The position numbers and the translations under genes are program-made. From Hahella sp018986435 (GTDB taxonomy: Bacteria > Pseudomonadota > Gammaproteobacteria > Pseudomonadales > Oleiphilaceae): 64,000 nucleotides of DNA. The notes below the pieces were generated by a model. That model did not search any database, had not been told where the DNA came from, and saw only the letters and a list, made by a program, of their open reading frames with translations. Below are positions 52,504 through 62,189 of this stretch, one piece after another. The DNA is taken from the NCBI RefSeq assembly GCF_050749805.1, contig NZ_CP192738.1:2976001-3040000 (forward strand). Reading direction: 5' to 3'. Numbering within the stretch: position 1 is the stretch's first letter; each line of letters opens with the position of its first letter.

Positions 52504-53556
52504 ATGGATGTGTTGATAGTGGACGACTCGCCTGTTATCAGACAGTTGCTGCGCCACATCATTGAAGAAGGCGGCATGCGGGTGATCGGTGAAGCGTCGA
52601 ATGGCGCGGAAGCGCTGCGCAGCATCGCCAGGCGCAAACCGGATGTGATCACTATGGACATTCACATGCCGGTCATGGACGGGTTGGAAGCGTCGCGAAG
52701 AATTATGGAGGAATATCCGACGCCAATCGTGGTGGTGACCGCCAGTTACAGCCTAGGAGACGCAGTGACCGCCATGCAGGTACTGGAGGCTGGCGCTATT
52801 ACCGTTACGCCGAAGCCGCAGGGCCCCGGCCACCCGGATTATGAGCGGGATGCGGAAAGTCTGGTGAGGACCATCCGCCTCATCAGCGAAGTCAAGGTAG
52901 TGAGACGGTATCGCCGCGAAGAAAAGCGCGTCGCGTCACGGCCGCCTCCCTCCGTGGGGCTGGATCAGGATCACGAGGGCATACAGCCGGGCGTGATCGC
53001 AATTGGCGCCTCTACAGGCGGTCCGGTGGCGTTAAAGGAGCTGCTGCATGGGATGTCGCGGGATACGCCTTGTCCGGTGCTGGTGGTGCAGCACATATCC
53101 CCTGGCTTTCTGACCAGCTTTTGCGAGTGGCTCAACCAGGTGTCGGCGCTCCCGGTCAGCATTGGCGAGTTCGGCGAGCGCGCTGAGCGGGGGCGGGTTT
53201 ATCTGGCGCCGGACGGTTGCCATATGGAGGTGGATCGATCCTGTCGCATCAGTCTGGTGAATGGTAATCGCGACGAGACGCTTTGCCCGTCCGTGTCGCA
53301 TCTGTTCAGCAGCGTCGCCAAAAACTTCGGCAGGAACGCGGTGGTCGTGTTGCTGTCGGGGATGGGGCGCGACGGCGCTGCGGAAATGGCGGAACTGCAT
53401 CGGCTGGGAGCCCTTACCATTGCGCAGGACCCCGCCACGGTCGTAGTGAACGGCATGCCTGGGGAGGCGGTGAAGCTGGGCGCAGCCCGGCATGTGTTGA
53501 GTCCCCTGCGCATTGCGGCGCTACTAAACGAACTACCGGTACAAAGCTGCGTCTGA
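52504..53556 (+). CDS. CheB-type methylesterase (WspF-like)
   Basis: A 350-aa response regulator-methylesterase. The receiver has Asp in TMDIHMPVMDG; the esterase domain has Ser in GASTGGP, His in QHISPGF and Asp in SGMGRDGA. ATG 52504 follows GAGGTGACAACG and is preferred to the GTG at 52495. It demethylates the receptor and resets signalling. Confidence 0.95.
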   Translation: MDVLIVDDSPVIRQLLRHIIEEGGMRVIGEASNGAEALRSIARRKPDVITMDIHMPVMDGLEASRRIMEEYPTPIVVVTASYSLGDAVTAMQVLEAGAITVTPKPQGPGHPDYERDAESLVRTIRLISEVKVVRRYRREEKRVASRPPPSVGLDQDHEGIQPGVIAIGASTGGPVALKELLHGMSRDTPCPVLVVQHISPGFLTSFCEWLNQVSALPVSIGEFGERAERGRVYLAPDGCHMEVDRSCRISLVNGNRDETLCPSVSHLFSSVAKNFGRNAVVVLLSGMGRDGAAEMAELHRLGALTIAQDPATVVVNGMPGEAVKLGAARHVLSPLRIAALLNELPVQSCV

Positions 53557-53605
53557 TTTGTGTATGCAACAAGGTCGCGGAGATTACAACAAGAGAGTTG
53601 AAGTG

Positions 53606-56600
53606 ATGTTAACAGGAACAGAAATTCTCATTGTCGAAGACAGCCTGACTCAAGCCCTGCAACTGCAAATGCTGCTGGAGCAGAATAGCTGCTCCGTCAC
53701 GGTTGCGGAGAACGGCGTACAGGCCCTGAAATGCATAGCTGAACGCAGACCGACCATCATCGTGAGCGACATCATGATGCCGGAAATGGACGGTTACACT
53801 TTATGCCGGACGCTGAAGTCGGACCCCAAGACGGAGTCCATTCCGGTCATTCTGGTCACCACGCTCACCGACCCGAAAGATGTGGTGCAGGGGCTGATCG
53901 CCGGCGCGGATAACTTCATCACCAAGCCCTATGATGAGAAGTATCTGCTGTCGCGCATCCGTTACTTCCTGGCCAATCTGGAGCACCGAGATCACCAGCG
54001 GGTGAAGATGGGCATCGAAATTATTCTGGATGGAGAGCGCCACTTCATTAACTCCGCCCGCCAGCAGATTCTTGATCTGCTGATCTCCACCTACGAAGAG
54101 GGCATTCGTCTCAACCGGGAGCTGAAAGCCAAGCATGAAGAGCTGAGTCATACTCACTCGCTGATCAACAGTCTGTTTCATTTTACGGCGGGCTTGAGCG
54201 CAGCCAGCACGGAAAGTGACACCATTGAGCAAGGGCTGGGGCAGGTGCTGTCGTTCCCGAATGTGGTCGCCTCGTGGCTATTGCTGGTGGACCCGGATGC
54301 AGGCGAGGGTGGCTGGAAGTTGGCGGGCTTTCGCAGCGGCTCCATCAACGCAGACCAGCTGGATACATGCAGCCGTGAATGTCCCTGCCGGCACGGGGTT
54401 CTCAACGATGGGCTGACCAGCGCGGTGGATATCGCCGATTGTCCCGCGATGAAGGGGAGTTTCGTCGGTAATCATCATGCTACGATTCCGCTATTGTTGG
54501 GCGGGGAGTTGATTGGTTTGCTCAACGTCGCCCGCACCCGGGGCGAGCGCTGGGTGGAGGAGCCTTTGCGGGCGTTGCAATCCCTAGGGCATCAGTTTTC
54601 GGTCGCCTTGGGCCGGGCAAGGTTGTTTGACAGTCTGGAAAGTCTGGTGGAGCAGCGTACATTCGCCCTGAAAGAAGAAATGCTGGAAAAAGAAAGGGCG
54701 CAGGAACAACTTAAGCTGCGCAATCGCGCGATAGAGGCGAGCGTTAACGCCATTATCATCGCAGATAAAAGCGACCCTGAGCATCCCATTGTATATGCTA
54801 ACCCGGCTTTTGAGCGTATTACCGGTTACAACCTGGAAGATGTCACGGGACGAAACTTTCTGTTCCTGCTCGGCAAAGAAACCAGTCAATTGGGCGTGGC
54901 GAATATCAAACGTGCGCTCAAATCCAATACTGAAGGCTACGCCTTGTTGAAGAACTTCCGTAAGGACGGCACGTTGTTCTGGAATGAATTGAAAGTCTCT
55001 CCGGTCACGGATGTTAAAGGCGAGGTCACTCACTTTGTCGCCATTATGAACGATGTGACGGAGTCCATTCAGTACCAGGAACAACTGGAATACAAGACTA
55101 ACTACGACAATCTCACCGGACTGCCCAACCGCAACCTTCTCGATGATCGTATTCAACAGGCTATCGCCTTTGGGGCGAGGCGCGAAAAGGGCTTCGCCCT
55201 GGCGGTGTTCGACCTGGATAATTTTAAATACATCAACGACAGCATGGGCCATGAGACCGGCGACCAGTTGCTAAAAGAGGTGGCTGAATCACTGCGCAGT
55301 TGCCTGCGGGAGGGTGATACGCTGGCGCGGCTGGGCGGCGATGAGTTTGTCATTCTGATGAATAAAGAGGATCACGATCATCCTTTAGGACTGATGTTAA
55401 ACCGCATACAACAACTGGTGTCGCAACCCCGTCGTCTGAAAGATAAAGACATTCTGGTCACACCCAGCATTGGCGTCTGCCAGTATCCGGAAGACGGCGA
55501 AGATGCCTCTACGCTGCTTAAGAACGCCGATACGGCCATGTACAAGGCCAAGGAGCGAGGACGTAATCGTATCTGCAGTTATACCCAGGAAATGAATGAA
55601 TCGATCCAAAAACGGGTGCAAATGGAGCAGGACCTGCGGCGCGGCATCGAAAATGGCGAGTTGGAGTTGTACTACCAACCGCAACTGGACCCTCATGGCG
55701 GCGGCGCGGTCGGACTGGAGGCGCTGGTGCGCTGGCGCAAGGGCGACCGCATGGTGCCGCCTCTGGAATTTATTCCCATCGCGGAAGAAACCGGCCTGAT
55801 CACCAGTGTAGACGCCTGGGTGTTGCGGGCCGCCTGTCTGCAATTGAAGCTGTGGCGGGATCAGAAACAGCAGCTCGTTCCCGTTTCGATCAACTTGTCA
55901 TCGCGGCAGTTCCAGGACGCTAATTGTGTTGAACTGGTCCGCAGAGTGTTACAGGAATCCGGTGTTGAGCCCGGTTGCCTCAAGATTGAGGTGACGGAAA
56001 GCATGGTCATGCACAACACGGAAGAGGCGCTGCGCACTATGACCCAACTCAAGGCCATGGGCGTGCAATTGTCTATGGATGACTTCGGCACAGGATACTC
56101 CTCCCTGAGTTACCTCAAGATGTTTCCTTTCGATCAGCTCAAGATCGATAAGAGTTTTGTGCGTAATGTCACCGATGATCCGCAGGAAGCCGCCATCATC
56201 CGCGCCATCATTGGCCTGGGCAAAACCCTGGGCATCAAAATCGTGGCGGAAGGCGTGGAAACCGTCGAGCAATACAGCTTCCTGGTGCGCGCCGGCTGTG
56301 ACCTCATCCAGGGCTACTTCTACTCGCCGCCATTACCTGTCGCCGCCTGCATGCACTTCCTGCAGGAAGATCATCTGTGGGGGAAAAAACGCAAGGAAAT
56401 TGAAGACGGCCCGCAAGCCAGAAGAATACTGATCGTCAACGACGACGAAACCATATTACGCGCCGTCTGCGGCGAACTTGGCCACGAAGGCTACGACATC
56501 TTTGAAGCCCGCACCACGACGGAAGCCTTGCGGCTTCTCGCCGCCCACGAAATGCACGTCATCGTGACCGACCAGTGCATGAAGGAAATTAAAGGCGTAG

Positions 56601-56842
56601 ACCTGCTGCGCAAAGTCAAAGCCATCCACCCCGGAACCGTCCGCATGGTGCTCAGCGGCTACAGCGGCTTCAAAGAAGTCCTCGAAGCCATCAACGAAGG
56701 CGCCGTCTTCCGCTTCATCACCAAACCCTGGAACTCGGAACACTTGCGCGAAAACGTAAAACAAGCCTTCCGCGAAAGCGACTTGGCGCGGGAGAATCAG
56801 ATGTTGAGAGAGCAGTTGGATATATTGCGGAGTGGGAGTTGA
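53606..56842 (+). CDS. REC-GAF-PAS-GGDEF-EAL-REC output protein
   Basis: The output of the pathway is a 1078-aa protein, not a simple WspR. Order: receiver (1-125, Asp in VSDIMMPEMDG), GAF-like (about 190-345, with paired Cys segments SRECPCRHG), PAS (385-490), GGDEF with RLGGDEF near 575 and an REGD I-site, EAL near 704 (GLEALVRW, then MDDFGTGYSS) and a second receiver (945-1060, Asp in VTDQCM). Both enzymatic domains look intact, so it may make and break cyclic di-GMP. ATG 53606 is preferred to the TTG upstream. Confidence 0.92.
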   Translation: MLTGTEILIVEDSLTQALQLQMLLEQNSCSVTVAENGVQALKCIAERRPTIIVSDIMMPEMDGYTLCRTLKSDPKTESIPVILVTTLTDPKDVVQGLIAGADNFITKPYDEKYLLSRIRYFLANLEHRDHQRVKMGIEIILDGERHFINSARQQILDLLISTYEEGIRLNRELKAKHEELSHTHSLINSLFHFTAGLSAASTESDTIEQGLGQVLSFPNVVASWLLLVDPDAGEGGWKLAGFRSGSINADQLDTCSRECPCRHGVLNDGLTSAVDIADCPAMKGSFVGNHHATIPLLLGGELIGLLNVARTRGERWVEEPLRALQSLGHQFSVALGRARLFDSLESLVEQRTFALKEEMLEKERAQEQLKLRNRAIEASVNAIIIADKSDPEHPIVYANPAFERITGYNLEDVTGRNFLFLLGKETSQLGVANIKRALKSNTEGYALLKNFRKDGTLFWNELKVSPVTDVKGEVTHFVAIMNDVTESIQYQEQLEYKTNYDNLTGLPNRNLLDDRIQQAIAFGARREKGFALAVFDLDNFKYINDSMGHETGDQLLKEVAESLRSCLREGDTLARLGGDEFVILMNKEDHDHPLGLMLNRIQQLVSQPRRLKDKDILVTPSIGVCQYPEDGEDASTLLKNADTAMYKAKERGRNRICSYTQEMNESIQKRVQMEQDLRRGIENGELELYYQPQLDPHGGGAVGLEALVRWRKGDRMVPPLEFIPIAEETGLITSVDAWVLRAACLQLKLWRDQKQQLVPVSINLSSRQFQDANCVELVRRVLQESGVEPGCLKIEVTESMVMHNTEEALRTMTQLKAMGVQLSMDDFGTGYSSLSYLKMFPFDQLKIDKSFVRNVTDDPQEAAIIRAIIGLGKTLGIKIVAEGVETVEQYSFLVRAGCDLIQGYFYSPPLPVAACMHFLQEDHLWGKKRKEIEDGPQARRILIVNDDETILRAVCGELGHEGYDIFEARTTTEALRLLAAHEMHVIVTDQCMKEIKGVDLLRKVKAIHPGTVRMVLSGYSGFKEVLEAINEGAVFRFITKPWNSEHLRENVKQAFRESDLARENQMLREQLDILRSGS

Positions 56843-57057
56843 GGTATAGTCGAAAAATATGAAGTGTAATCAGTGAATTATGCTTCAAGAGCGGTGACAT
56901 TCCGCGGCTGTTGTACGCCAACTATAAAACCAGTTCAGTTTCGATGCTTGGCCTAAGCCCGAAACTGAACTAACATCCCGCCGCAGACAACGCCCGTTGC
57001 ACTGCAATACTGAACGCGCCTGATGCTCACTCCTTAACCTGTATATAGAACTACGAA

Positions 57058-57891
57058 ATGAAAAAATTTGCCTGTATTTTTCTAATGATGATTTGCACGA
57101 CGGCGAAGGCTGACGTAACCGAATTTGTGCGCATGTTTCAAGCTGCTCCAGAGACTGAAGCGGTTCAATTGATGCACTACAGACCGAAAGATAAAGCAAA
57201 GAAAAAGTTAAGGATGAGCTGGGATATTAAAACGCTTCTTCAGAGCTGGGGAGGTGTCTCTAATTGCAGGCCTACAGAAAATTCAGAGTATATTTATCTC
57301 ATTCTAGAGTCTGACAATATTGTCGATAGTCTCTCAGAGACCTCCAGGTATTACTTTGAATGTAATTCAAGCATCTTGGGCAAGGCTGGAATGTACGTGG
57401 AAGAGGGGAGGTTATCTGGCGAAGTAAAGCCATACAGAGTCGCTTTGGGGCCAGCGATTAGCCCTGAGAACATAGACGAAGCGAGGCGTGTCTTCGCCAG
57501 ACTGTTTGGCGTCCAGAATGGCGGCATGGTTGATATATTGGAAAGCGGGAGACCTGTTTATATTGACAATATATATCGGGATAAAACAAGGCCGGGATTA
57601 GTACATGTTATTTACAGGACAACGCTGAACTTTTTAGATGATCGCGATATGGTCGGCGCTGAGGCGATAGCAGTGGTTAAGGAACTGATAATGAAAGACT
57701 CACCGGAAGAAGTGAGATACGTGAGACTGGTTGCAATTGAATTGGATACACTGCTAGAAGAGAAAAAGGCTAAGATAGCGAAAATATCACTGAAGAACAG
57801 TGAAGGTCATTGGGTTGAAGCTAAGGAAGAGATGAACGAGAAGTTTGGTGAGTTTCCAGAAATTAAGATAAATATTAATGGCTCGAAATAA
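57058..57891 (+). CDS. Unrecognised secreted protein, 277 aa
   Basis: A signal peptide (about 1-19, TAKAD) precedes an unrecognised mature domain. Charged and aromatic residues alternate without a familiar motif; two conserved-looking cysteines (SNCR, FECN) may form a disulphide. The gene is AT-rich compared with the operon before it and opens the small-gene region. No immunity or toxin call is justified. Confidence 0.75.
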   Translation: MKKFACIFLMMICTTAKADVTEFVRMFQAAPETEAVQLMHYRPKDKAKKKLRMSWDIKTLLQSWGGVSNCRPTENSEYIYLILESDNIVDSLSETSRYYFECNSSILGKAGMYVEEGRLSGEVKPYRVALGPAISPENIDEARRVFARLFGVQNGGMVDILESGRPVYIDNIYRDKTRPGLVHVIYRTTLNFLDDRDMVGAEAIAVVKELIMKDSPEEVRYVRLVAIELDTLLEEKKAKIAKISLKNSEGHWVEAKEEMNEKFGEFPEIKININGSK

Positions 57892-58065
57892 AGGTTTAAA
57901 CTGGTGTTTTATGGGGTCTATATCCATATCAAATGTTGTTTTAAATAATAACTGTACGAAATTCTGTTGTTGCAGGCTCCTGTCAAAATGAAACATTAAT
58001 TTCTTGTGCGTTGCCTATTTTAACGTTGTTGATATTAAAATTTGATGGTGGAAATAGAGAGCAAT

Positions 58066-58530
58066 ATGGATCTTCAGGCTATTTTTGAGCTGGAAATATG
58101 GAGCCAGCCGGGAGGTTGTTGCAACGCCACTCAAGGTTTGGAAATAGAAAAATTACTAAAGAAGGAGCTTCCGTCTTCGATTGACTTTATAGTCGGACAC
58201 GATTTCTCGCCAAATAACATAGATGTAGAGAACCTTTCCATCTCTATGCAAGAGAAAGAGCTAAAAGAGAGTAATTTTAAGAGTTTTTGTATTCAGAGAG
58301 GGCTGTCGCCAGACCTTAACGATAGTGAGAGCGCTGCTAGATTTCTCGAGTATAGTTATGGGAGGCTTTTGGCATGGGTGCATTTACCCCATGACGAGTT
58401 GGGGAAGGAAATATTTATTAAGCTCGTAAAGTGGCTTTCAGATAAGAGATATAACCTACAAGGAGCAGATACAAATTACTGTGTGAATTTATCACATGCT
58501 GGAGATGCTCCTCTATTTTGGTATGAATAA
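58066..58530 (+). CDS. Unrecognised 154-aa protein
   Basis: Not recognised. Starts considered are ATG 58066 (GAGAG upstream) and ATG 58045; the shorter is preferred. The protein is soluble and AT-rich, with a short Cys pair (GGCCN) near the N-terminus. Its style matches orphan immunity or defence-associated genes, though no homologue is recognised. Confidence 0.65.
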   Translation: MDLQAIFELEIWSQPGGCCNATQGLEIEKLLKKELPSSIDFIVGHDFSPNNIDVENLSISMQEKELKESNFKSFCIQRGLSPDLNDSESAARFLEYSYGRLLAWVHLPHDELGKEIFIKLVKWLSDKRYNLQGADTNYCVNLSHAGDAPLFWYE

Positions 58531-58625
58531 TAAAGCGCGAAAGTTGAGCTTCATACGGATGTTCGGCTTTACGCAACTGTATGGAGATGTTTGTCTGTAT
58601 CGGAATTATGTAAGGAGTAGAAGTG

Positions 58626-58895
58626 ATGAGTATCGTGAAAAGAATTCGGCTGCGATTATTTAAATTAAAGAAAGAAAGTGTTGTAAAAGATTTTGGTGTA
58701 ATCTCCGTTAATAATGCAGGGATTTTTAAAGAGCGAGTGGAAGCGTTGCTCGTTACGAGTGGAGGCGAGAAGAGGTTGATTGTAGCGTCTTGGATTATAT
58801 CTCCTCTACTGTTTACAGCTACAGAAATCCAAGAAAAACACTTTTATAAGATTAAGGAAATTAGCGACTTTATTTTTATAGATAGCGAAAGCTAA
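58626..58895 (+). CDS. Unrecognised 89-aa protein
   Basis: A small protein with a basic N-terminus (VKRIRLRLFKLKK) and a hydrophobic middle (VASWIISPLLFTAT). AAGGAG precedes the ATG, so expression is likely. It may bind the membrane. Function unknown. Confidence 0.65.
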   Translation: MSIVKRIRLRLFKLKKESVVKDFGVISVNNAGIFKERVEALLVTSGGEKRLIVASWIISPLLFTATEIQEKHFYKIKEISDFIFIDSES

Positions 58896-58923
58896 TGGTG
58901 AATGACTTTTTTCGAGTTGGTAT

Positions 58924-59241
58924 ATGAGTGGTATATCGAAAGGCCTTATGCTGTTGGCGCCTATTGCATTCAGCTTGCAATGGGTGTTTTACGGTGGGAT
59001 TGTATTGGTGATGTGCTTTTTTGAGGGAGAGTATTATAGTTTTATTGAGGAAGTGTTTTTCTTTTGTGGATTTATTATGAGTACATTGTTCCTGTTTACA
59101 AGTATATTTATAAAGTGTGCTAACTGCGGCTGGATACCCTTTTTTGATCGGCGGCATCATGATCCGTTAAAGGCCTACGGTGAGTGTGTGTCAGGAAGAA
59201 AGTTTGCTTGTCAATTCTGTGGTGAGATGAATTATATATAG
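58924..59241 (+). CDS. Small membrane protein with zinc-ribbon-like cysteines, 105 aa
   Basis: Two hydrophobic helices (about 9-33 and 43-62) and a C-terminal domain with CANC and CQFC pairs about 30 residues apart, as in zinc ribbons. Function unknown. The ribosome site is weak. Confidence 0.7.
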   Translation: MSGISKGLMLLAPIAFSLQWVFYGGIVLVMCFFEGEYYSFIEEVFFFCGFIMSTLFLFTSIFIKCANCGWIPFFDRRHHDPLKAYGECVSGRKFACQFCGEMNYI

Positions 59242-59321
59242 CGAGCGGCGACTCTTTTGGTTGAAAGTTGGTCTGGTTGTATTGATGTTAAGTCCAATGT
59301 GCTTGGAAGTCTGTGAAAAAT

Positions 59322-59678
59322 ATGAAGAATGAAAGAGTTACTTTAAAGGAAGTGTTAGTGTTTCTGCTTGTCATAGCAGGATACTTTCTTCTCTCGATGA
59401 TAAGTTTTGAGAAGATTAGGCATGCTGTTACCTGGAGCGCACTAACACTAATTTATCTGGTAATGGTCAGGCTTGCATATGGGGTTAGTCTTGTGAATGT
59501 ATATTCAAAGACCTCTAAAGCAGACAAAATACAAGCTGCAACGACCTTCTTTATATTTGTTTTTTTTAATGTCTATGAGGGGCTTGCTGAAAGGTTGTTG
59601 GTAGCGGCGAGTTTTTCAATGTTTGTGTTATCGTTTCATGGATGGATTACTAGAAGAAAGCTCGAAAGCAGTTGCTAA
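59322..59678 (+). CDS. Small membrane protein, 118 aa
   Basis: Three hydrophobic segments (about 10-27, 37-56, 70-108). ATG 59322 is preferred to the GTG at 59313. Not recognised. The gene ends 22 bases before a transposase remnant. Confidence 0.65.
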   Translation: MKNERVTLKEVLVFLLVIAGYFLLSMISFEKIRHAVTWSALTLIYLVMVRLAYGVSLVNVYSKTSKADKIQAATTFFIFVFFNVYEGLAERLLVAASFSMFVLSFHGWITRRKLESSC

Positions 59679-59700
59679 CCCGTAAATAATCATTCGATCA

Positions 59701-59880
59701 CTAAACTATAATATATTTAAATTGTGGATGCTTAAATAAACTTTGAATCAATGATGGTGTTCTTTTTATGCTCCGAAGGATTTTTAAAGCTATCTTTCTC
59801 AATCGCTGATGTTTCATGTAGCTCCACACGGACTCATCTGGATTGAGTTCAGGGGAGTAAGGCGGCAGGAACAGGCTTGG
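59701..59880 (-). mobile_element. IS630-family transposase remnant (C-terminal)
   Basis: Read on the minus strand this 60-codon stretch gives LFLPPYSPELNPDESVW then YMKHQRLRKIALKILR, the C-terminal end of an IS630 (DDE) transposase including its last catalytic acid. The frame is cut at 59880 by a stop just upstream, so the rest of the element is gone. No terminal repeats were found. Confidence 0.8.
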
Positions 59881-59882
59881 CT

Positions 59883-60002
59883 AAAGTGAATGAGATAACT
59901 GCTAAAGGAATACCATTGGAAAAAGCGGTTACTGAGACATGGACCGCAAAGAAGGAAGCGAAATATGTTTATAAAAGGCTACCATTTAAAGAGCTGATAT
60001 AA
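59883..60002 (+). pseudogene. 3' remnant of an unknown gene
   Basis: From the edge of the transposase remnant a plus-strand frame reads KVNEITAKGIPLEKAV and then ends in KRLPFKELI at 60000-60002. It has no start and looks like the C-terminus of a longer protein, perhaps a toxin, given the immunity-like genes after it. That identity is a guess. Confidence 0.55.
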
Positions 60003-60020
60003 AGCTCGAAAAGGCGCAAG

Positions 60021-60284
60021 ATGCAGTTACAAAAAGTATTGATTGACGAGTTAAAGAGTATGCATGAAATTGGTTCTTCAGTTTCAGATATGCTGGCTCG
60101 AATAAAAGAAAAAGAGAGTGAGGAAAATATTAAGATGAAAAGCATCATGTATTTCAGGGTGGCCTTTAATCTCTCTATTTCTGAAGTTAGCGCTATTCCG
60201 GGATGGGAAGGGTTTGGTGGAGAGCTAAGTAGTGATCGGATTAATAGATTTGTGGTGATCAAAAGGCTGGGACAAGGTTCATGA
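60021..60284 (+). CDS. Unrecognised 87-aa protein, immunity-like position
   Basis: A small soluble helical protein starting 19 bases after the truncated gene end. The N-terminus reads LQKVLIDELKSMHEIGSSV. Position and size suit an immunity gene left behind by a lost toxin. No homologue recognised. Confidence 0.6.
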   Translation: MQLQKVLIDELKSMHEIGSSVSDMLARIKEKESEENIKMKSIMYFRVAFNLSISEVSAIPGWEGFGGELSSDRINRFVVIKRLGQGS

Positions 60285-60324
60285 GCGGGGTTGACTCGAA
60301 TACGCCACCGAAGGTGAAAAGTTT

Positions 60325-60612
60325 ATGCATGATTGGACGCTGGTAGCGTTGGCGGTCGATTGGGAAGAGGGAGTTGTCACGATCACCCTAAAAAACAGTC
60401 GCTCGGAGGATGTTTTCATTGTGGCGGATGGACTTGTGAGCTTGATCGTTCCAAGAAGAGAGGCGTGGGGCGGGAGTGTCTCGGTTAATGCGATGGAAGG
60501 TCCCAGGTTGCTTACAAACGGGGATTATTATTTGGCCCTTGAGATGCAGTTTGGCGATAGAATAGAACTTGAGGCCAGAACTATCACGCTGCCAGTGTCC
60601 CTGAGTGAATAG
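60325..60612 (+). CDS. Unrecognised 95-aa beta-rich protein, immunity-like
   Basis: A small beta-rich protein that begins MHDWTLVALAVDWEEG and shows alternating strands (GVVTITLKNS). The family style, short and single-domain, is common among orphan immunity genes. It is 41 bases after the previous gene. Function not established. Confidence 0.65.
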   Translation: MHDWTLVALAVDWEEGVVTITLKNSRSEDVFIVADGLVSLIVPRREAWGGSVSVNAMEGPRLLTNGDYYLALEMQFGDRIELEARTITLPVSLSE

Positions 60613-60797
60613 GGACGTTAACGGGAAGGCCGCGCGACTTGCGTGAACGTCGCTCAACCCCTGGCATTTTCCCGAAAACAGGATTTATTATGTTGAGTTC
60701 TCCGAAATTTCCTGTATTTTATGCAACCTTTTTTCCGGCCTAACGTCTTCCTCAGATGGTTCGCCGGGCTTCCACCGGCTTATTCGGGAGTTAATTT

Positions 60798-61376
60798 GTG
60801 GAAAAGACTTTCATCAGCGCTCAACAGCTATTAGACGATTCCTTCAAACTGGGCCTGAAAATTTACGAGAGCGGCTATCGACCTAACTACATCGTCGGCG
60901 TGTGGCGCGGCGGCGCTCCGGTCGGCATCGCGGTGCAGGAACTGCTCGATTTTCTGGGCGTGGAGTCGGACCACATCGCTATCCGCACCTCTTCCTACAC
61001 TGGCATCGGCGAAAGAAGTCGTCATGTTACCGTTCATGGTCTGAACTACATGGTTAAGCGCGTCAATGCGGAAGACTCTGTTCTGATCGTGGATGATGTG
61101 TACGACACCGGCTTGAGCGTACAGCAGGTGGTGACGGATCTGAAAGCGGCCTGCCGTAAGAATACGCCGGACATCAAGATTGCGACGCCATACTTTAAGC
61201 CGTCCAACAACAAAACCGACAAAGTGCCTGACTACTTCGTACATGAGACGGACCAATGGTTGGTTTTCCCCCACGAATTGCACGGCCTGACTACGGAAGA
61301 AATTCTGGAGCACAAGCCAGAGCTGGCGGTCATTCACGACAAGCTGCTGAAGCTGCGTGAGGGCGAAAACTCCTAA
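60798..61376 (+). CDS. Phosphoribosyltransferase (hypoxanthine/guanine-type)
   Basis: A 192-aa type I phosphoribosyltransferase with the PRPP-binding loop LIVDDVYDTGLS at about 96-107 and the N-terminal GVWRGGAPVG segment. It probably salvages a purine base using PRPP. The start is GTG; GGGAG lies 11 bases upstream. It is alone in the plus strand and GC-rich like the core genome. Confidence 0.87.
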   Translation: MEKTFISAQQLLDDSFKLGLKIYESGYRPNYIVGVWRGGAPVGIAVQELLDFLGVESDHIAIRTSSYTGIGERSRHVTVHGLNYMVKRVNAEDSVLIVDDVYDTGLSVQQVVTDLKAACRKNTPDIKIATPYFKPSNNKTDKVPDYFVHETDQWLVFPHELHGLTTEEILEHKPELAVIHDKLLKLREGENS

Positions 61377-61614
61377 ATTGAGGGACTGAGCGCCTTTCAG
61401 CTAAATGAAAATCAGGCGTTGGTTTCTTTAGATGCGGTAGCCCGGTGATGTGTCAATAAACCGGGCTGCTCGCCGCCTCACTGGACGCTCTCCGATGAGA
61501 ACTTTTGTTTCCCCTCATATCTTCTTTTTATTCTTCCAGAAAGCCTGCAATCACCACGACACAGCAGTCGTGTTAGGCATACAAATTCCTCCCAGAAAAA
61601 TAGCGAGCACCCCT

Positions 61615-62094
61615 ATGTCATTAATCAAGCTTTTGAAACCGTTGGTTTTGGCTTTTCCAATTTTAGTAAGCGGCTGCGTCAATCATGATGGCATTGTGAC
61701 GGGGTTAGACGGTGACCCCGTACAGGTCACTCATGATGAGATAATGCAGAAAAAATGCTTCTTATCGCAGGTAAGCAATCTTAGTGACTTGCACGACAAA
61801 ACTGAGGGCGGCGCTATCTTTGAAGGGGTTGTGGTAGATAAAGAAGTTGATGCTTCCTCAATGGCTAAAGTTCAAGTGAAGACGTCTTGGATTTTATATG
61901 GCGTAAAGTCAGCGGAAGTGATTGTCGAAACGTCGGAAAAAAGCCCCTATGGCGTAGACTTTGTCGTTGGTGAGAGCTATCGAGTTCTTGCGCATCACGA
62001 TGAAAACGATCAACTCAAAACCTGGACTTGGCTGGGTACCTATAACTTGAAAGACAAACCCTTCTGCGATCAAGTCGATTTGACGGCGAAGTGA
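61615..62094 (+). CDS. Small lipoprotein, 159 aa
   Basis: From the ATG at 61615 the protein has a lipobox VSGC (Cys21). A longer frame starts at 61450 but adds a segment with no clear role. The mature part is beta-rich, with EGVVVDKEVDASSMAKVQV and a final pair of cysteines (KKCFLS, FCDQ). Not recognised. Confidence 0.72.
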   Translation: MSLIKLLKPLVLAFPILVSGCVNHDGIVTGLDGDPVQVTHDEIMQKKCFLSQVSNLSDLHDKTEGGAIFEGVVVDKEVDASSMAKVQVKTSWILYGVKSAEVIVETSEKSPYGVDFVVGESYRVLAHHDENDQLKTWTWLGTYNLKDKPFCDQVDLTAK

Positions 62095-62189
62095 AACTGC
62101 CAGTAGTTTCCAAAGTCCGGCCCGTCTTAACGCCACTATAGAAATGAATTACTAATGGCTTGAAACGGGCGATCATTCAAGGCAAGCCT

